From positions 372,001 through 436,000 of the forward strand of contig NZ_BCWX01000001.1 of NCBI RefSeq assembly GCF_001894805.1: a stretch of DNA of 64,000 nucleotides, read 5' to 3'. The position numbers and the translations under genes were made by a program. Positions 42,885-53,558 of this stretch are shown piece by piece. The stretch comes from Rhodococcus globerulus NBRC 14531 (lineage in GTDB: Bacteria; Actinomycetota; Actinomycetes; Mycobacteriales; Mycobacteriaceae). A model generated the notes under the pieces. The model was given only the letters and a program-made list of their open reading frames with translations. It did not search any database and had not been told where the DNA came from. The stretch's first letter is position 1. Every line of letters starts with the position of its first letter.

Positions 42885-44390
42885 TCATTCGGCCTTTTTG
42901 AAAACTGCCAGCACGGTCAGCATCAAAATCTTGATGTCGAGCCACAGAGACCAGTTCTCGATGTAGTAGTTGTCCCATTCGGCGCGGTCGGCGATGGAGG
43001 TCTGTCCGCGTAAGCCGTTGACCTGAGCCCAACCCGTGACGCCCGCCTTGACCCGGTGTCGCTCGCCGTAGCGGCGGATCTGCGCCTCGAAAAGGGTTAC
43101 GAACTCTGGACGTTCGGGACGCGGTCCGACCAGACTCATGTCACCCCGGAGAACATTGAGCAGCTGGGGGAGTTCGTCCATCGACGTCGACCGCATAAGT
43201 TTTCCGATCCGGGTCCGTCGATCGGTTCCCTCGACGCCGCCCGGTGCGCTACCGGTTTTCGGAACAAACGTCACGTGGTCGGGATCGGGTAGCCGCATCG
43301 AACGAAACTTGAGGCAGCCGAAGATCTGGCCGTTGCGCCCCACCCGCTCTTGAGCAAAGAATATCGGTCCCGGCGAACTCCAGCGCACCAAGAGCATGAG
43401 AGTGAGGAAGAGGGGGGACAGCACGAGAAGGATGCAGCCGGCGACGATTCTGTCGCTGATGTGTTTGACCCGGAACTGCCAGCCTCGGGGATTGGTGTGA
43501 GGCACTGACAGCAAGGGCATGCCGCCGATGTGGTCGATGAGGCTCTTCGAGCCGATCACCTCATACATGCGTGGCACCACCCATACCCGAAGTCCGTGGC
43601 GGTGGGCGATGCGGACTGCTCCGGTCAGCAGCTCACCGTGAACTCTCGTGAATGCGATGACCAGGCGTTCGGCCTGGGTTTCGGCAATGACGGACTCTAG
43701 GCGATCAACAGCGCCCAGGTACGGCACCTGGTCGGCCTCCGTCCCCTGGTCACTGCGTATGGGGGATTCGTGCGACAGCACTCCGACTGGGTTCATGCCG
43801 TGTTCAGGAGCCGCGATCATCCGAGTGATCACGTGCTGGGTGAGCTGTCCGGATCCGATGACCAACGTGGGGGACACGAGATGGGAGTTCTGTTGCAGGC
43901 GTCGTTGGACCACCACGCGAACCAGACGGCCGAATGGAATCAGGATGCTCGCGCACACCCACAGTTTGGTCACGGCAGCACCGGGGCGATCGGTGATCCC
44001 GAACAGGACCAGCGCGCACAGCAGCAGCATTGCTGCGATCGATCCAGAGGACAGGATCCCGTAGAACTCGTCGAGGAATCGGCGGTTGAGCGAGCGGCGA
44101 TACAAGGACCGCGCGCCCATGACGATTACGACCAGGGGAACAAAGAGTGCGAAGCACCACATGGGTGGATGAACCAAAACTGATGTGAGCGCCCACCACC
44201 ATGCGAGTGCCACCGCGATTGTCGCCGACAACACATCGATGGAAACACTGACGATGGTGCTCAGCGGATCGGTCCGAATGAGCTGCCCGAATGTTTTACG
44301 AGAATTCGAAGAAGTAGGTGGGGGGCCTCCGGGGGCGGTCGAAGTCTCGACCTCCAACAATTGCGGCAATTCCCACTCCATCCACGACAA
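42885..44390 (-). CDS. Polyprenyl-phosphate sugar-1-phosphate transferase (priming transferase)
   Basis: 501 residues: five N-terminal hydrophobic helices with a CoA-binding/Rossmann-like middle (VSPTLVIGSGQLTQHVITRM), then the catalytic bacterial sugar transferase domain. Signature blocks are KFRSMRLPD, MRSTSMDELPQLLNVLRGDM followed by SLVGPRPERPEF, VKAGVTGWAQVNGLRGQTS and WDNYYIENWSLWLDIKIL. It transfers a sugar-1-phosphate to undecaprenyl phosphate at the membrane and so starts repeat-unit synthesis. The family includes WcaJ, WbaP and CpsE. It is read convergent with the wzx-like gene, with the two genes only 15 bases apart. Confidence 0.95.
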   Translation of the reverse strand: MSWMEWELPQLLEVETSTAPGGPPPTSSNSRKTFGQLIRTDPLSTIVSVSIDVLSATIAVALAWWWALTSVLVHPPMWCFALFVPLVVIVMGARSLYRRSLNRRFLDEFYGILSSGSIAAMLLLCALVLFGITDRPGAAVTKLWVCASILIPFGRLVRVVVQRRLQQNSHLVSPTLVIGSGQLTQHVITRMIAAPEHGMNPVGVLSHESPIRSDQGTEADQVPYLGAVDRLESVIAETQAERLVIAFTRVHGELLTGAVRIAHRHGLRVWVVPRMYEVIGSKSLIDHIGGMPLLSVPHTNPRGWQFRVKHISDRIVAGCILLVLSPLFLTLMLLVRWSSPGPIFFAQERVGRNGQIFGCLKFRSMRLPDPDHVTFVPKTGSAPGGVEGTDRRTRIGKLMRSTSMDELPQLLNVLRGDMSLVGPRPERPEFVTLFEAQIRRYGERHRVKAGVTGWAQVNGLRGQTSIADRAEWDNYYIENWSLWLDIKILMLTVLAVFKKAE

Positions 44391-44536
44391 TCCCGAATTA
44401 ATCAGACAATTCGTACATTCACCATTAATCGCATTCTATAGGGGGCCTAACGATATTTGCCGTAGCAACTCGCGCTTGGTTTGAATGCGACTCGGCGTCA
44501 CAGTCAGCAATCGAAAGATACTCGGCAGCGGTATTT

Positions 44537-45229
44537 TTATTTGTCGAAGATTACGTTTTGGACGACGTCGGCAAGGTCGGTCATGATCTGGACCTCACCA
44601 CTCGACCAATGATGCGGTTGGCTGTCCCACGCGCACAGCGTCCCTACTGGATGACCTGCGTCGTCGATGATCGGGATGCCGATGTAAGCGCCCACTACGC
44701 CGCTTTGGGCGGCCGAATGATCCCTGAGTACCGGGTGGTCGGCGATGTCGTCGATTATGAGTGGGGAACCGCTCACGACTGTGTATACGCAGAGTGAGTC
44801 GGGGAGGGGATGGGTCCGTTGTTCCCCGGTGTCGCCTGAGCGGGAGGCGATCGCGGCGTTGACTTGCTCGACGTCGGTGATCATGTTCAGTGCAGCGTTC
44901 GGGATCCCGACCGCGTCGATGGTCAGTCCGACGATCTGATCGACTTCGGGATGTGGTCCGGGCGCGAGTAGTCCGGTGTCGTAGACAGCGCGCAAGCGAG
45001 CACTGTCGTTGAGTGCCGACCACACGTGTGATTGTTCGCCGCTGACAGCGGCACGCAGCCCTTCGAAGACGGCGACAAGCGCGGGATCCGTATACACCTC
45101 GTTGATCGCAGCGAACGGGTCGCGAATGGGGCGTTCGGCAGAATCCGCGATCGTCTGCTCGCGTTGACCCGCGCCGTCGTCGCTTGCATTATCGGAACTT
45201 GTTGCGTCTGTCGGACTCGGTGGTGTCAT
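44537..45229 (-). CDS. GAF-domain sensory protein
   Basis: 230 residues from the ATG at 45229, with AGGAAAGAGAT upstream. The first 45 residues are Ser/Asp-rich. A GAF domain follows: VDQIVGLTIDAVGIPNAALN, MITDVEQVNAAIASRSGDTG, RTHPLPDSLCVYTVVSGSPL, VVGAYIGIPIIDDAGHPVGT, LCAWDSQPHHWSSGEVQIM. There is no output domain, so it may sense a small molecule or redox state and act through a partner. No neighbour suggests which one. Confidence 0.85.
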   Translation of the reverse strand: MTPPSPTDATSSDNASDDGAGQREQTIADSAERPIRDPFAAINEVYTDPALVAVFEGLRAAVSGEQSHVWSALNDSARLRAVYDTGLLAPGPHPEVDQIVGLTIDAVGIPNAALNMITDVEQVNAAIASRSGDTGEQRTHPLPDSLCVYTVVSGSPLIIDDIADHPVLRDHSAAQSGVVGAYIGIPIIDDAGHPVGTLCAWDSQPHHWSSGEVQIMTDLADVVQNVIFDK

Positions 45230-45634
45230 ATCTCTTTCCTGGTGAATCGGTAGCAACATGTATTACCGCGATTGGTCCGCTCGGCGCCGCATCTCCCATA
45301 TCCATACCTCATGCTGCTGTATTTATGAATATTGGTGATGCGGACTGAAGCAGACGGACTGGCTCTCGGTACCAGAATGGGAATTTTGACATTGCATTCT
45401 AGGGTCGAAAGTCCTGCCTTACGGCTAACCGTAATGTTTCGCTGACGTGGAGGGAAGATATAGCCTGATTGCGATTCGAAAGCTCTCGATTTCTCACCTG
45501 TGTCAGAGCAAATCGAGTCCGACCGACTGCGCGGCATTCTGAGCTCGAAACATCGTGGTGTGCAGGCGAATCTGATTCCGGCTAGTGCGTGGCGGCGACG
45601 GTTCGCAGAGGAACGATTGGTCCCGATTCATAGA
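45230..45634. other. Intergenic region, no supported gene
   Basis: About 400 bases between the GAF gene and the tRNA gene. It is comparatively AT-rich near 45290-45340. No open frame with motifs was seen. Confidence 0.4.
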
Positions 45635-45708
45635 TGGAGCCGATGACGGGAATCGAACCCGCGTATTCAGCTTGGGAAGCTGATGTTCTACCATTGAACT
45701 ACATCGGC
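45635..45708 (-). tRNA. tRNA-Gly (anticodon CCC)
   Basis: Read on the minus strand, acceptor arms GCCGATG (45708-45702) and CATCGGC (45645-45639) pair perfectly, and discriminator T and an encoded CCA end at 45635. The anticodon stem TCAGC/GCTGA encloses TTCCCAA, giving anticodon CCC for codon GGG. The T-loop TTCGATT is present. The length of 74 bases including CCA is normal. Confidence 0.97.
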
Positions 45709-45918
45709 GTCGCAGCCGGTCGGAGGGGTTTTCGCCCCCGATCAACGTGCTTTCCGAAGGTTATCAGACGCCATTTCCGATGTGTGGGAGCCCCGCCCGG
45801 CAACTAGTGCTCACGCTCGATTTCTCGCGACACAAGAACCCGAGCTGTTCGTCACAGCATTGTGTGATCTGCCTGGTGATTGGTCTGTGCTGAAGTGGCG
45901 ACCCGGTAACCTCTACCT

Positions 45919-46488
45919 GTGCTGCTCTCCGATCGTGACATCCGTGCCGAAATTGCCGTTGGACGCCTGGGAATCGACCCGTTCGACGATTCGATGGTCC
46001 AACCGTCGAGCGTCGACGTGCGCCTGGACGGTTTGTTTCGGGTTTTCAACAACACGCGATACACGCACATCGATCCGGCGCAGCGCCAGGACGAGCTGAC
46101 GAGCCTGGTGGAGCCCGCGGAGGGTGAGCCTTTTGTGCTGCACCCCGGTGAGTTTGTCCTCGGTTCGACGCTCGAAGTGTGCTCGCTGCCCAACGACCTT
46201 GCCGGCCGCTTGGAAGGTAAGTCGAGCTTGGGTCGTCTGGGTCTGCTGACGCACTCGACTGCTGGATTCATCGATCCGGGATTCAGCGGCCACATCACGT
46301 TGGAACTGTCGAATGTCGCGAATCTTCCGATCACGCTGTGGCCGGGAATGAAGATCGGTCAGCTCTGTCTGCTCAAGCTGTCGAGCGCTGCAGAGTTCCC
46401 GTACGGAAGTTCCGAGGCCGGTTCCAAGTACCAGGGCCAGCGCGGTCCGACGCCGTCGAAGGCGTACCTGAACTTCAACCGCGGCTGA
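45919..46488 (+). CDS. dcd: dCTP deaminase
   Basis: 189 residues, GTG start at 45919. Family motifs are complete: [69 protein letters not shown] and [19 protein letters not shown]. It deaminates dCTP to dUTP (or on to dUMP in bifunctional forms) for thymidylate synthesis. Length and sequence match actinobacterial Dcd. A small membrane protein gene follows 15 bases after the stop. Confidence 0.97.
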   Translation: MLLSDRDIRAEIAVGRLGIDPFDDSMVQPSSVDVRLDGLFRVFNNTRYTHIDPAQRQDELTSLVEPAEGEPFVLHPGEFVLGSTLEVCSLPNDLAGRLEGKSSLGRLGLLTHSTAGFIDPGFSGHITLELSNVANLPITLWPGMKIGQLCLLKLSSAAEFPYGSSEAGSKYQGQRGPTPSKAYLNFNRG

Positions 46489-46503
46489 CGGAAGTCCGCA
46501 CGT

Positions 46504-46788
46504 ATGACCGCGTTGTTCTACGGCATGGTTTTCATGAACCTGCTGTTTGTGACCAGCACGGTGTGTTTGGTCAAGCCTTCGCGGATCAGCGCGATTGCCG
46601 CCGCGTTTGCCGCGCTGATGTGGCTGCTCCTCAACGGCCCGCTCGAAGGGCAAGTGTTGTGGTCGCTGACTCCGGAGAACGGCCTCACCGTGTCGGATCT
46701 GTTCTCATTCGTGGCGTTCGGTATTGCCGCACGAGGATGGTTTGTGGCGGGCAATCGCAGGCGCGGGAATCGTTTCGGACGGCGATAG
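46504..46788 (+). CDS. Small membrane protein
   Basis: 94 residues. Three hydrophobic segments are visible: LFYGMVFMNLLFVTSTVCLV, ISAIAAAFAALMWLLLNGPL and VSDLFSFVAFGIAARGWFVA. The C-terminus is Arg-rich (NRRRGNRFGRR), so it probably lies in the cytoplasm. No family is recognised. It lies 15 bases after dcd on the same strand, so co-transcription is likely. Confidence 0.7.
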   Translation: MTALFYGMVFMNLLFVTSTVCLVKPSRISAIAAAFAALMWLLLNGPLEGQVLWSLTPENGLTVSDLFSFVAFGIAARGWFVAGNRRRGNRFGRR

Positions 46789-46846
46789 CAGGCAGATAGA
46801 CGTCAGCTATGGGGAATCTCCCCCAAACCGGGCATAATTGCAGGTT

Positions 46847-47029
46847 ATGTGGTGGATTGTTGTCGGCGGACTGATCCTCTGGGTGGCCTGCGCCGTACCT
46901 ATCGCCATTATCTGGGGTAAAGCCATCGCCCGACGCGACCGCGCTGATTTCGAAATCCGCGATCAGGACTGGTCTGCCGAGCTGGCCAGGTCGATCGAAA
47001 CGGAAACCGATCCCGAGACCGAGAAGTGA
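46847..47029 (+). CDS. Small single-helix membrane protein
   Basis: 60 residues from the ATG at 46847: MWWIVVGGLILWVACAVPIA, then IIWGKAIARRDRADFEIRDQ and an acidic tail ending ETETDPETEK. One N-terminal helix with a charged cytoplasmic tail. A CATAAT element at 46833-46838, eight bases before the ATG, suggests a leaderless transcript; TTG 46838 is an alternative start. It is followed 6 bases later by the SGNH-hydrolase gene. Function unknown. Confidence 0.65.
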   Translation: MWWIVVGGLILWVACAVPIAIIWGKAIARRDRADFEIRDQDWSAELARSIETETDPETEK

Positions 47030-47035
47030 TCGGCC

Positions 47036-48559
47036 ATGGAATTGCCGTCCGACACTCCGGCCGATGTGGTCGAGGCTGCGGCAGCAGGTCCTCGTGTTCC
47101 GAAATTTGATTCCACACTCGGCATTTCGGTAGTTCCGGCCGCCGGGCCGGTCGGCCACCGCTTGGTGGTGATCGGAGATTCTCTCTCACAAGGGTTTCAG
47201 AGTGGGGCTGTCTTCAATACCGACCTGTCGTATCCGTCGATCATCGCGTGGCAACTCGGCTGGTTCGATAGCTTCCGATTCCCACGTTACGGCGGCCCGG
47301 GTGGGCTACCGCTGAACATCGAATTGTTGCTGCGCACACTGGAAGAGCGCTTTGGAACTTCGACGGACGTGTGGGAGATTCCGCTGGCATTATTCGCGGC
47401 ACGCGGATTCATGGATCAGGTCGAGGACTACTGGGAGCGTGGCCCGGGCAGCGTCGCGCCGACGTTCTCGGCAATCAATCACAACCTGTCGGTGTATGGG
47501 TGGGATGTGCGCGACGCTCTGACGAAAACCGCTGCGAGTTGTGAAGCGGCACTGCATCAACCACACGACGATCTGCTCAGCCAGATTGTCGAGAACAACG
47601 GCGAGCGGACGGCATTGCGAGTCCTGCCGCGAGGGTCCGATGCCGAGAAGAAGATGACGGTGTTCGACGCGGCAGCCGAACTGGGCAAGGAGTGCATCGA
47701 AACCTTGGTCGTGTTTCTCGGGGCGAACAATGCGCTGCGGACCGTGACTGACTTGCGAGTGCAGTGGAGTGGCAACAAGTTTCGGGACCCGGATGGCAAA
47801 CGGGACTACACAGTGTGGCAGCCCGATCACTTTGCCCAGGAGTACGCCGAGGTGCTTGCCGCTATCCGAAAGATCAACGCTCAGCACGTCATCCTGTGCA
47901 CAGTGCCGCACGTGACAATCGCCCCGATCGCGCGCGGGTTGGGTGGCAAAGTCGAGACCGGGTCACGGTATTTTCCGTACTACGCCCGGCCGTGGGTGCG
48001 CGACGCAGACTTCGATCCACGACGCGATCAGCACATCACGGGAGCGCAGGCGTGGGCGGTTGATACTGCGATCGACCTGTACAACACGGGGATCGAGCGG
48101 GCGGTAGCGAGCGCACGCCGGGTAGGCAAGGACTGGCACCTCTTCGACGTCGCGGGGCTACTCGAGCGCGTCGCATCGAGGCGGTATGTCGACGACGTCA
48201 ACGCAAGACCGTCGTGGTGGACGCCGTACCCACTGCCCAAGGCGTTGACTGATCTTGCACCCGTGCCGGATTCACGATTCCTGGCCGCGGACGGTTTGGG
48301 CGGCCGAGCGTCGGGTGGCTTGTTCTCTCTGGACGGCGTTCATCCGACCACGGTGGCCTATGGGGTTCTGGCCCAAGAGCTCATGAACATCATGTCCGTC
48401 GCCGGTGTGCAGTTCGATTCCCCGACTGTCGATTTTGATCGCCTCGTCAGACGGGACACGCTGGTGCGCACTCCGCCGCAGAATCTGGATCAGACGCTCG
48501 GACTCATCGGGTGGGCCGACGAACACCTCGGTTTCGTGAAACGAATCTTCGGGCTGTGA
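47036..48559 (+). CDS. SGNH/GDSL-family hydrolase
   Basis: 507 residues. The GDSL block I VVIGDSLSQGFQSG (about 44-57) gives the nucleophile Ser. Block III is VVFLGANNALRTVTDL, with G-x-N, and the catalytic Asp/His lie in FSLDGVHPTTVAYGVLA near residue 435. The protein is longer than simple esterases and has no signal peptide. The family hydrolyses esters or acyl groups; the substrate is unknown. It is probably co-transcribed with the small membrane protein gene 6 bases upstream. Confidence 0.85.
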   Translation: MELPSDTPADVVEAAAAGPRVPKFDSTLGISVVPAAGPVGHRLVVIGDSLSQGFQSGAVFNTDLSYPSIIAWQLGWFDSFRFPRYGGPGGLPLNIELLLRTLEERFGTSTDVWEIPLALFAARGFMDQVEDYWERGPGSVAPTFSAINHNLSVYGWDVRDALTKTAASCEAALHQPHDDLLSQIVENNGERTALRVLPRGSDAEKKMTVFDAAAELGKECIETLVVFLGANNALRTVTDLRVQWSGNKFRDPDGKRDYTVWQPDHFAQEYAEVLAAIRKINAQHVILCTVPHVTIAPIARGLGGKVETGSRYFPYYARPWVRDADFDPRRDQHITGAQAWAVDTAIDLYNTGIERAVASARRVGKDWHLFDVAGLLERVASRRYVDDVNARPSWWTPYPLPKALTDLAPVPDSRFLAADGLGGRASGGLFSLDGVHPTTVAYGVLAQELMNIMSVAGVQFDSPTVDFDRLVRRDTLVRTPPQNLDQTLGLIGWADEHLGFVKRIFGL

Positions 48560-48562
48560 TGA

Positions 48563-49315
48563 TCAGTTAGCTCGGCACAATGATGGAGAGACCATCCGGC
48601 CGGCATAGTCGCGGAGCAAAGCTTCCAGTCCGGTGTCCTCGGTGGACAATCTGCCGGTCGGGCCGATAGCGGCCAGCGAGCCCACAACACCGTTCTGGCC
48701 GTCGCTGATCGGCACGGCGAGCGCTGAGCGGCCGATGCGAATCTCGTCGACTTCCCGCGCCGGCTCACCGCGTCTGATGCGGGAGAGTTCGAGTTCGAGG
48801 TGATCGGCGTCGGTGATGGTGTGCGCGGTGATCTTCTTGAGCGGTGAAGCTGCCAGTTCGGGCCGCGAAGATAACAACAGTTTTCCGATGGCAGACGCGT
48901 GCAGCGCGCTCACGAGGGTGCGCTCACCGCTGAGTTCGTGATCGGGGTCGCGGTCGATCAGCCGGACCTTTCCCCTGTCGTACGACGCGAGATACACGCC
49001 GTAGCGCACTTGTTCGCGTAGTTCTTCGAGAAGTACGGAGTTATCCACGGGGGTGGGTTCGGCAGCAGCTCCGGCCAATTCGCGGGTGCGTCGACCGAGT
49101 GCAAATCCGGAGAGATCCGCGATACGCACCAGATAGCCGTCGGCGACAAGGATGTTGAGCAATCGGTAGGCGGTCGCTGGAGGAATGCCGGCCAGCGCCG
49201 CAATGTCTTTGGCGGTAGCGCCGGAACCGAGTTGCGCTGCGGATTCGAGCAGTGCCAATGCACGCTGGACTGCTCTCGGTTCATGTCCACCGAGATCTCG
49301 CGGGCGACCGACCAT
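48563..49315 (-). CDS. IclR-family transcriptional regulator
   Basis: 250 residues from the ATG at 49315, which overlaps the stop of the upstream permease gene; the longer frame to 49477 lies inside that gene. The winged helix-turn-helix is AVQRALALLESAAQLGSGAT then AKDIAALAGIPPATAYRLLN. The ligand domain carries SALHASAIGKLLLSSRPELA and IRIGRSALAVPISDG, as in other IclR proteins. It probably controls the coupled permease and perhaps the divergent oxidase cluster. Confidence 0.9.
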   Translation of the reverse strand: MVGRPRDLGGHEPRAVQRALALLESAAQLGSGATAKDIAALAGIPPATAYRLLNILVADGYLVRIADLSGFALGRRTRELAGAAAEPTPVDNSVLLEELREQVRYGVYLASYDRGKVRLIDRDPDHELSGERTLVSALHASAIGKLLLSSRPELAASPLKKITAHTITDADHLELELSRIRRGEPAREVDEIRIGRSALAVPISDGQNGVVGSLAAIGPTGRLSTEDTGLEALLRDYAGRMVSPSLCRAN

Positions 49316-50820
49316 CAGCGCGGACCGGCAGCGGATTCGCCTACCAGCACGATATTGCCGGCGGCATCGGTGCCGAAAACTCCGGCGCCGGGAAGTACGT
49401 CCTCGGTTTCGGGCCGATCGAAGGCGCCGATGTGCAGGAGGCTTTGAGGGCTGCGACGACGCAGATAGAACTGCCACAGTGTGCCCGAACTGAGTATCAC
49501 CAGCACTGCGATCGGTGCGATGTACGTGTGATCAACGATGTTCGCGTACACCAGGTATCCGAGGACAACTGCGCCCGCACCGCTGCCACAGGACGCTGCG
49601 GCAAGTACACGGGGTGTGTCTTCGCCGATGCGCGTGAGGAATACGACGGAACTGATCGCGACCAGCGCGTAGGCGACAATCACGGCTGCCCGCACCGTGA
49701 GGCGCAGATCTTCGAAGAACACACCTCGTCCGATCACGGCGAAGGTGCCACCGCCGAACAGTACGGCGGCAACAACAACGCTCAACGCGACACTCGGGGT
49801 GCGGAAGGCGCTGTGTACGTGCGCAAAAGCGCGGGGGAGTAGGCGCTCCACACCAAATGAGTAGAGCAGGCGCGACGCGGCGTTCGACGACGCCATCGAC
49901 GACGCCAGCCACGAGCAGCCCATTCCGATGTTGAGCGCGATCACCACGGCTGGGCTGACACCGGTCGAGGTTCCGTGCAGATAGGCGTTGACGAGGGTGT
50001 CGCTGCGTCCGGTCCAGGCGGCCCAGCCGGCAAAGATGAAGAGGCCACCGCAGATCATTGGAGTGAAAAGGACTGTGCGCGTCACGGTTACCAGTGGGCG
50101 ACGGGCTTCGGGGCCGAAGAAGGCGGCGCTCTCGAATCCGGCGAGCGCAAAGAGTGCGGCGAGTGCGGTGATCAATAGTCCGTGGCCGGAGGTGGACGGA
50201 ATGATCTGTGCGTGCTGATCTCCGCCGATCAGCATGAGCGCGACTATGAAGAGCAGGGAACAGCTTTCGGCCACGAGAATTGCGAGTGCTGCAAATCTGA
50301 CGCTCCGGAGCAGGCACGCAAGGATGAGTGCGGCGAGCACGGTGTACAGGGCGATCAGCTGAAATGTGCCGTGGACGCGTATGCCGGCAAAACCGAGCAG
50401 CGTAATGACCGCCAGCCCACCGTGATACAGGGTCATCACTGCGCTGCCGACGTATTTGACGAGTATGGCTATACCGGTGGTGATGGCGGCCCGGGTACCG
50501 AGTCCGCGAAAGGCAAAACTGTGAAGTCCGCCCGATGCTGCCATCCGTCTGGTGAATTGGGAGATGCAGAACGCGATCAAGGTGACCAGCACGGTCGCGA
50601 TGATGATCGTGATCATCCCGCTCAGAAGGTGTCCGTGTGTCAGCATGGTGACCGGCAGCACAACCATCGAGACAGCCGGTGCTGTGGTTGCCACCGATTG
50701 CGCCAGGACTTCGGCGCCCGAGAGTTGGCGACGCCCGAGTGCGCGCAGCGGTGAGCGCGCGGGTGGTTGCTTCTCGCGCGTGGTGAACGATCGCGCGATG
50801 GCCTCGGTGAGTGCGGACAT
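49315..50820 (-). CDS. APC-superfamily amino-acid permease
   Basis: 501 residues with about 12 hydrophobic helices. The first carries LAQSVATTAPAVSMVVLPVT, and helix 6 shows LAALFALAGFESAAFFGPEA, the conserved glutamate-containing APC motif. FAFRGLGTRAAITTGIAILV and MASSNAASRLLYSFGVERLL are typical of the family. Substrate unknown, presumably an amino acid or amine. It is translationally coupled to the IclR gene and divergent from the L-amino acid oxidase gene, which suggests a shared function in amino-acid use. Confidence 0.88.
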   Translation of the reverse strand: MSALTEAIARSFTTREKQPPARSPLRALGRRQLSGAEVLAQSVATTAPAVSMVVLPVTMLTHGHLLSGMITIIIATVLVTLIAFCISQFTRRMAASGGLHSFAFRGLGTRAAITTGIAILVKYVGSAVMTLYHGGLAVITLLGFAGIRVHGTFQLIALYTVLAALILACLLRSVRFAALAILVAESCSLLFIVALMLIGGDQHAQIIPSTSGHGLLITALAALFALAGFESAAFFGPEARRPLVTVTRTVLFTPMICGGLFIFAGWAAWTGRSDTLVNAYLHGTSTGVSPAVVIALNIGMGCSWLASSMASSNAASRLLYSFGVERLLPRAFAHVHSAFRTPSVALSVVVAAVLFGGGTFAVIGRGVFFEDLRLTVRAAVIVAYALVAISSVVFLTRIGEDTPRVLAAASCGSGAGAVVLGYLVYANIVDHTYIAPIAVLVILSSGTLWQFYLRRRSPQSLLHIGAFDRPETEDVLPGAGVFGTDAAGNIVLVGESAAGPR

Positions 50821-51033
50821 GCGCGGGACGCTAATGCACTTCTGTAACGGAGAAGTTTCCTACGTGAGTCCCCTGATCGCACCCGGCTGAGAGAGCACCT
50901 GTCGGTGCGGCGGTTGATTCTCACTCGATTCCCACGGACTGTTTCCTGCGCGACAAGTTCTCGACCCATCGCCGAGCCATTGTTGTTTCCACACCAACAA
51001 CCCGGGTCGCCGGGCGCACACTTGGGAGCTTGA

Positions 51034-52638
<1,605 letters not shown>

Positions 52639-52672
52639 CTTTTCAACTACCTTCCACTTCCGAGGAGTCACC

Positions 52673-53344
52673 ATGAAATCTCGTACCACCAAAGTTGTTG
52701 CCGCAGCGTTTGCCGCGTCCGTGCTGCTTGGCACCGCGACCGCGTGCTCGTCCGAAACGGCCGAGGCGGAAACCGTTACCAGCTCCTTCGTCTCGAGGTC
52801 GGTACTCGAAGCCGGACAGGCCAATCCGATGATCGCGCAGGGTGTCGCCATCGGCGCTGATACAGCGGTTTACAAGACCAGTGGCATCGGACCCTCGGCC
52901 GGAAACAAAGCCGCACCCGAAGGATCTCCCGAGTCGTACATCGACTCACAGTTCTCCGGTGGCGTGCTGCCTGCCGGCGTGACAGTCACCGAAGCTCAGG
53001 GCATCAACGTGCTCAAGAAGATTCGTGACAATCTCGAAGCTCAGGGACTGACACTCGAAGACGTAGTCACGATGCGCGTCTTCCTCGACAACGCACCGGG
53101 CTCGGACAAGGCCGATTACACCGGCTGGAACCGCGCTTACCGTCAGTTCTTTGCCAACACGAACCTCGACTCCGGTGAGACGGAGTTGGTTCCGATGGGA
53201 ACCGCGGCACCCATCGCGCCGATCGAACGAAACAGCGCTCGCCCCACTCGCTTCGCGCTCGAAGTTGCCGGACTGCCGGTTGCCGGCTGGCTGGTCGAGG
53301 TAGAGGTCGACGCGGTGTACCCCGAGGGTAAGGAACCCGCCTGA
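52673..53344 (+). CDS. RidA-family imine deaminase homologue with export signal
   Basis: 223 residues from the ATG at 52673, with GAGGAG upstream. An N-terminal hydrophobic segment and TATAC (Cys25) look like a lipoprotein signal peptide, although the lipobox is not ideal. The mature part has the RidA/YjgF fold: INVLKKIRDNLEAQGLTLED, VVTMRVFLDNA, YRQFFANTN, and RPTRFALEVAGLPVAGWLVE with the conserved Arg of the active site. RidA proteins hydrolyse reactive 2-imino acids, which are the products of the oxidase encoded 34 bases upstream. Export of a RidA protein is unusual. The stop overlaps the tatA-like start. Confidence 0.85.
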   Translation: MKSRTTKVVAAAFAASVLLGTATACSSETAEAETVTSSFVSRSVLEAGQANPMIAQGVAIGADTAVYKTSGIGPSAGNKAAPEGSPESYIDSQFSGGVLPAGVTVTEAQGINVLKKIRDNLEAQGLTLEDVVTMRVFLDNAPGSDKADYTGWNRAYRQFFANTNLDSGETELVPMGTAAPIAPIERNSARPTRFALEVAGLPVAGWLVEVEVDAVYPEGKEPA

Positions 53345-53538
53345 TGGGCGCGCTCAGCCCGACCCACTGGGCCATCGTCGCGGTAGTGCTGCTGGTGTTG
53401 TTCGGTTCCAAGAAGCTGCCGGATGCGGCCCGCGGGCTGGGGCGGTCGATGAGGATTCTCAAGTCCGAGGTCGGTGAACTGCAGGCCGATACCGATCTTG
53501 CACTCGATTCCGAGTTGGCGCCGAGCAAGAAGTACTGA
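53344..53538 (+). CDS. TatA/E-like twin-arginine translocase subunit
   Basis: 64 residues. One N-terminal helix (THWAIVAVVLLVLFGS) is followed by the amphipathic segment KKLPDAARGLGRSMRILKSE and an acidic tail, the TatA layout with FG at the hinge. TatA multimers form the protein-conducting element of the Tat pathway. It overlaps the RidA stop by one base and sits in an operon with a Tat substrate, so it may be a dedicated extra copy. The main tatAC genes are not in the window. Confidence 0.87.
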   Translation: MGALSPTHWAIVAVVLLVLFGSKKLPDAARGLGRSMRILKSEVGELQADTDLALDSELAPSKKY

Positions 53539-53558
53539 TCCTGTGCGAGGCTGACGAG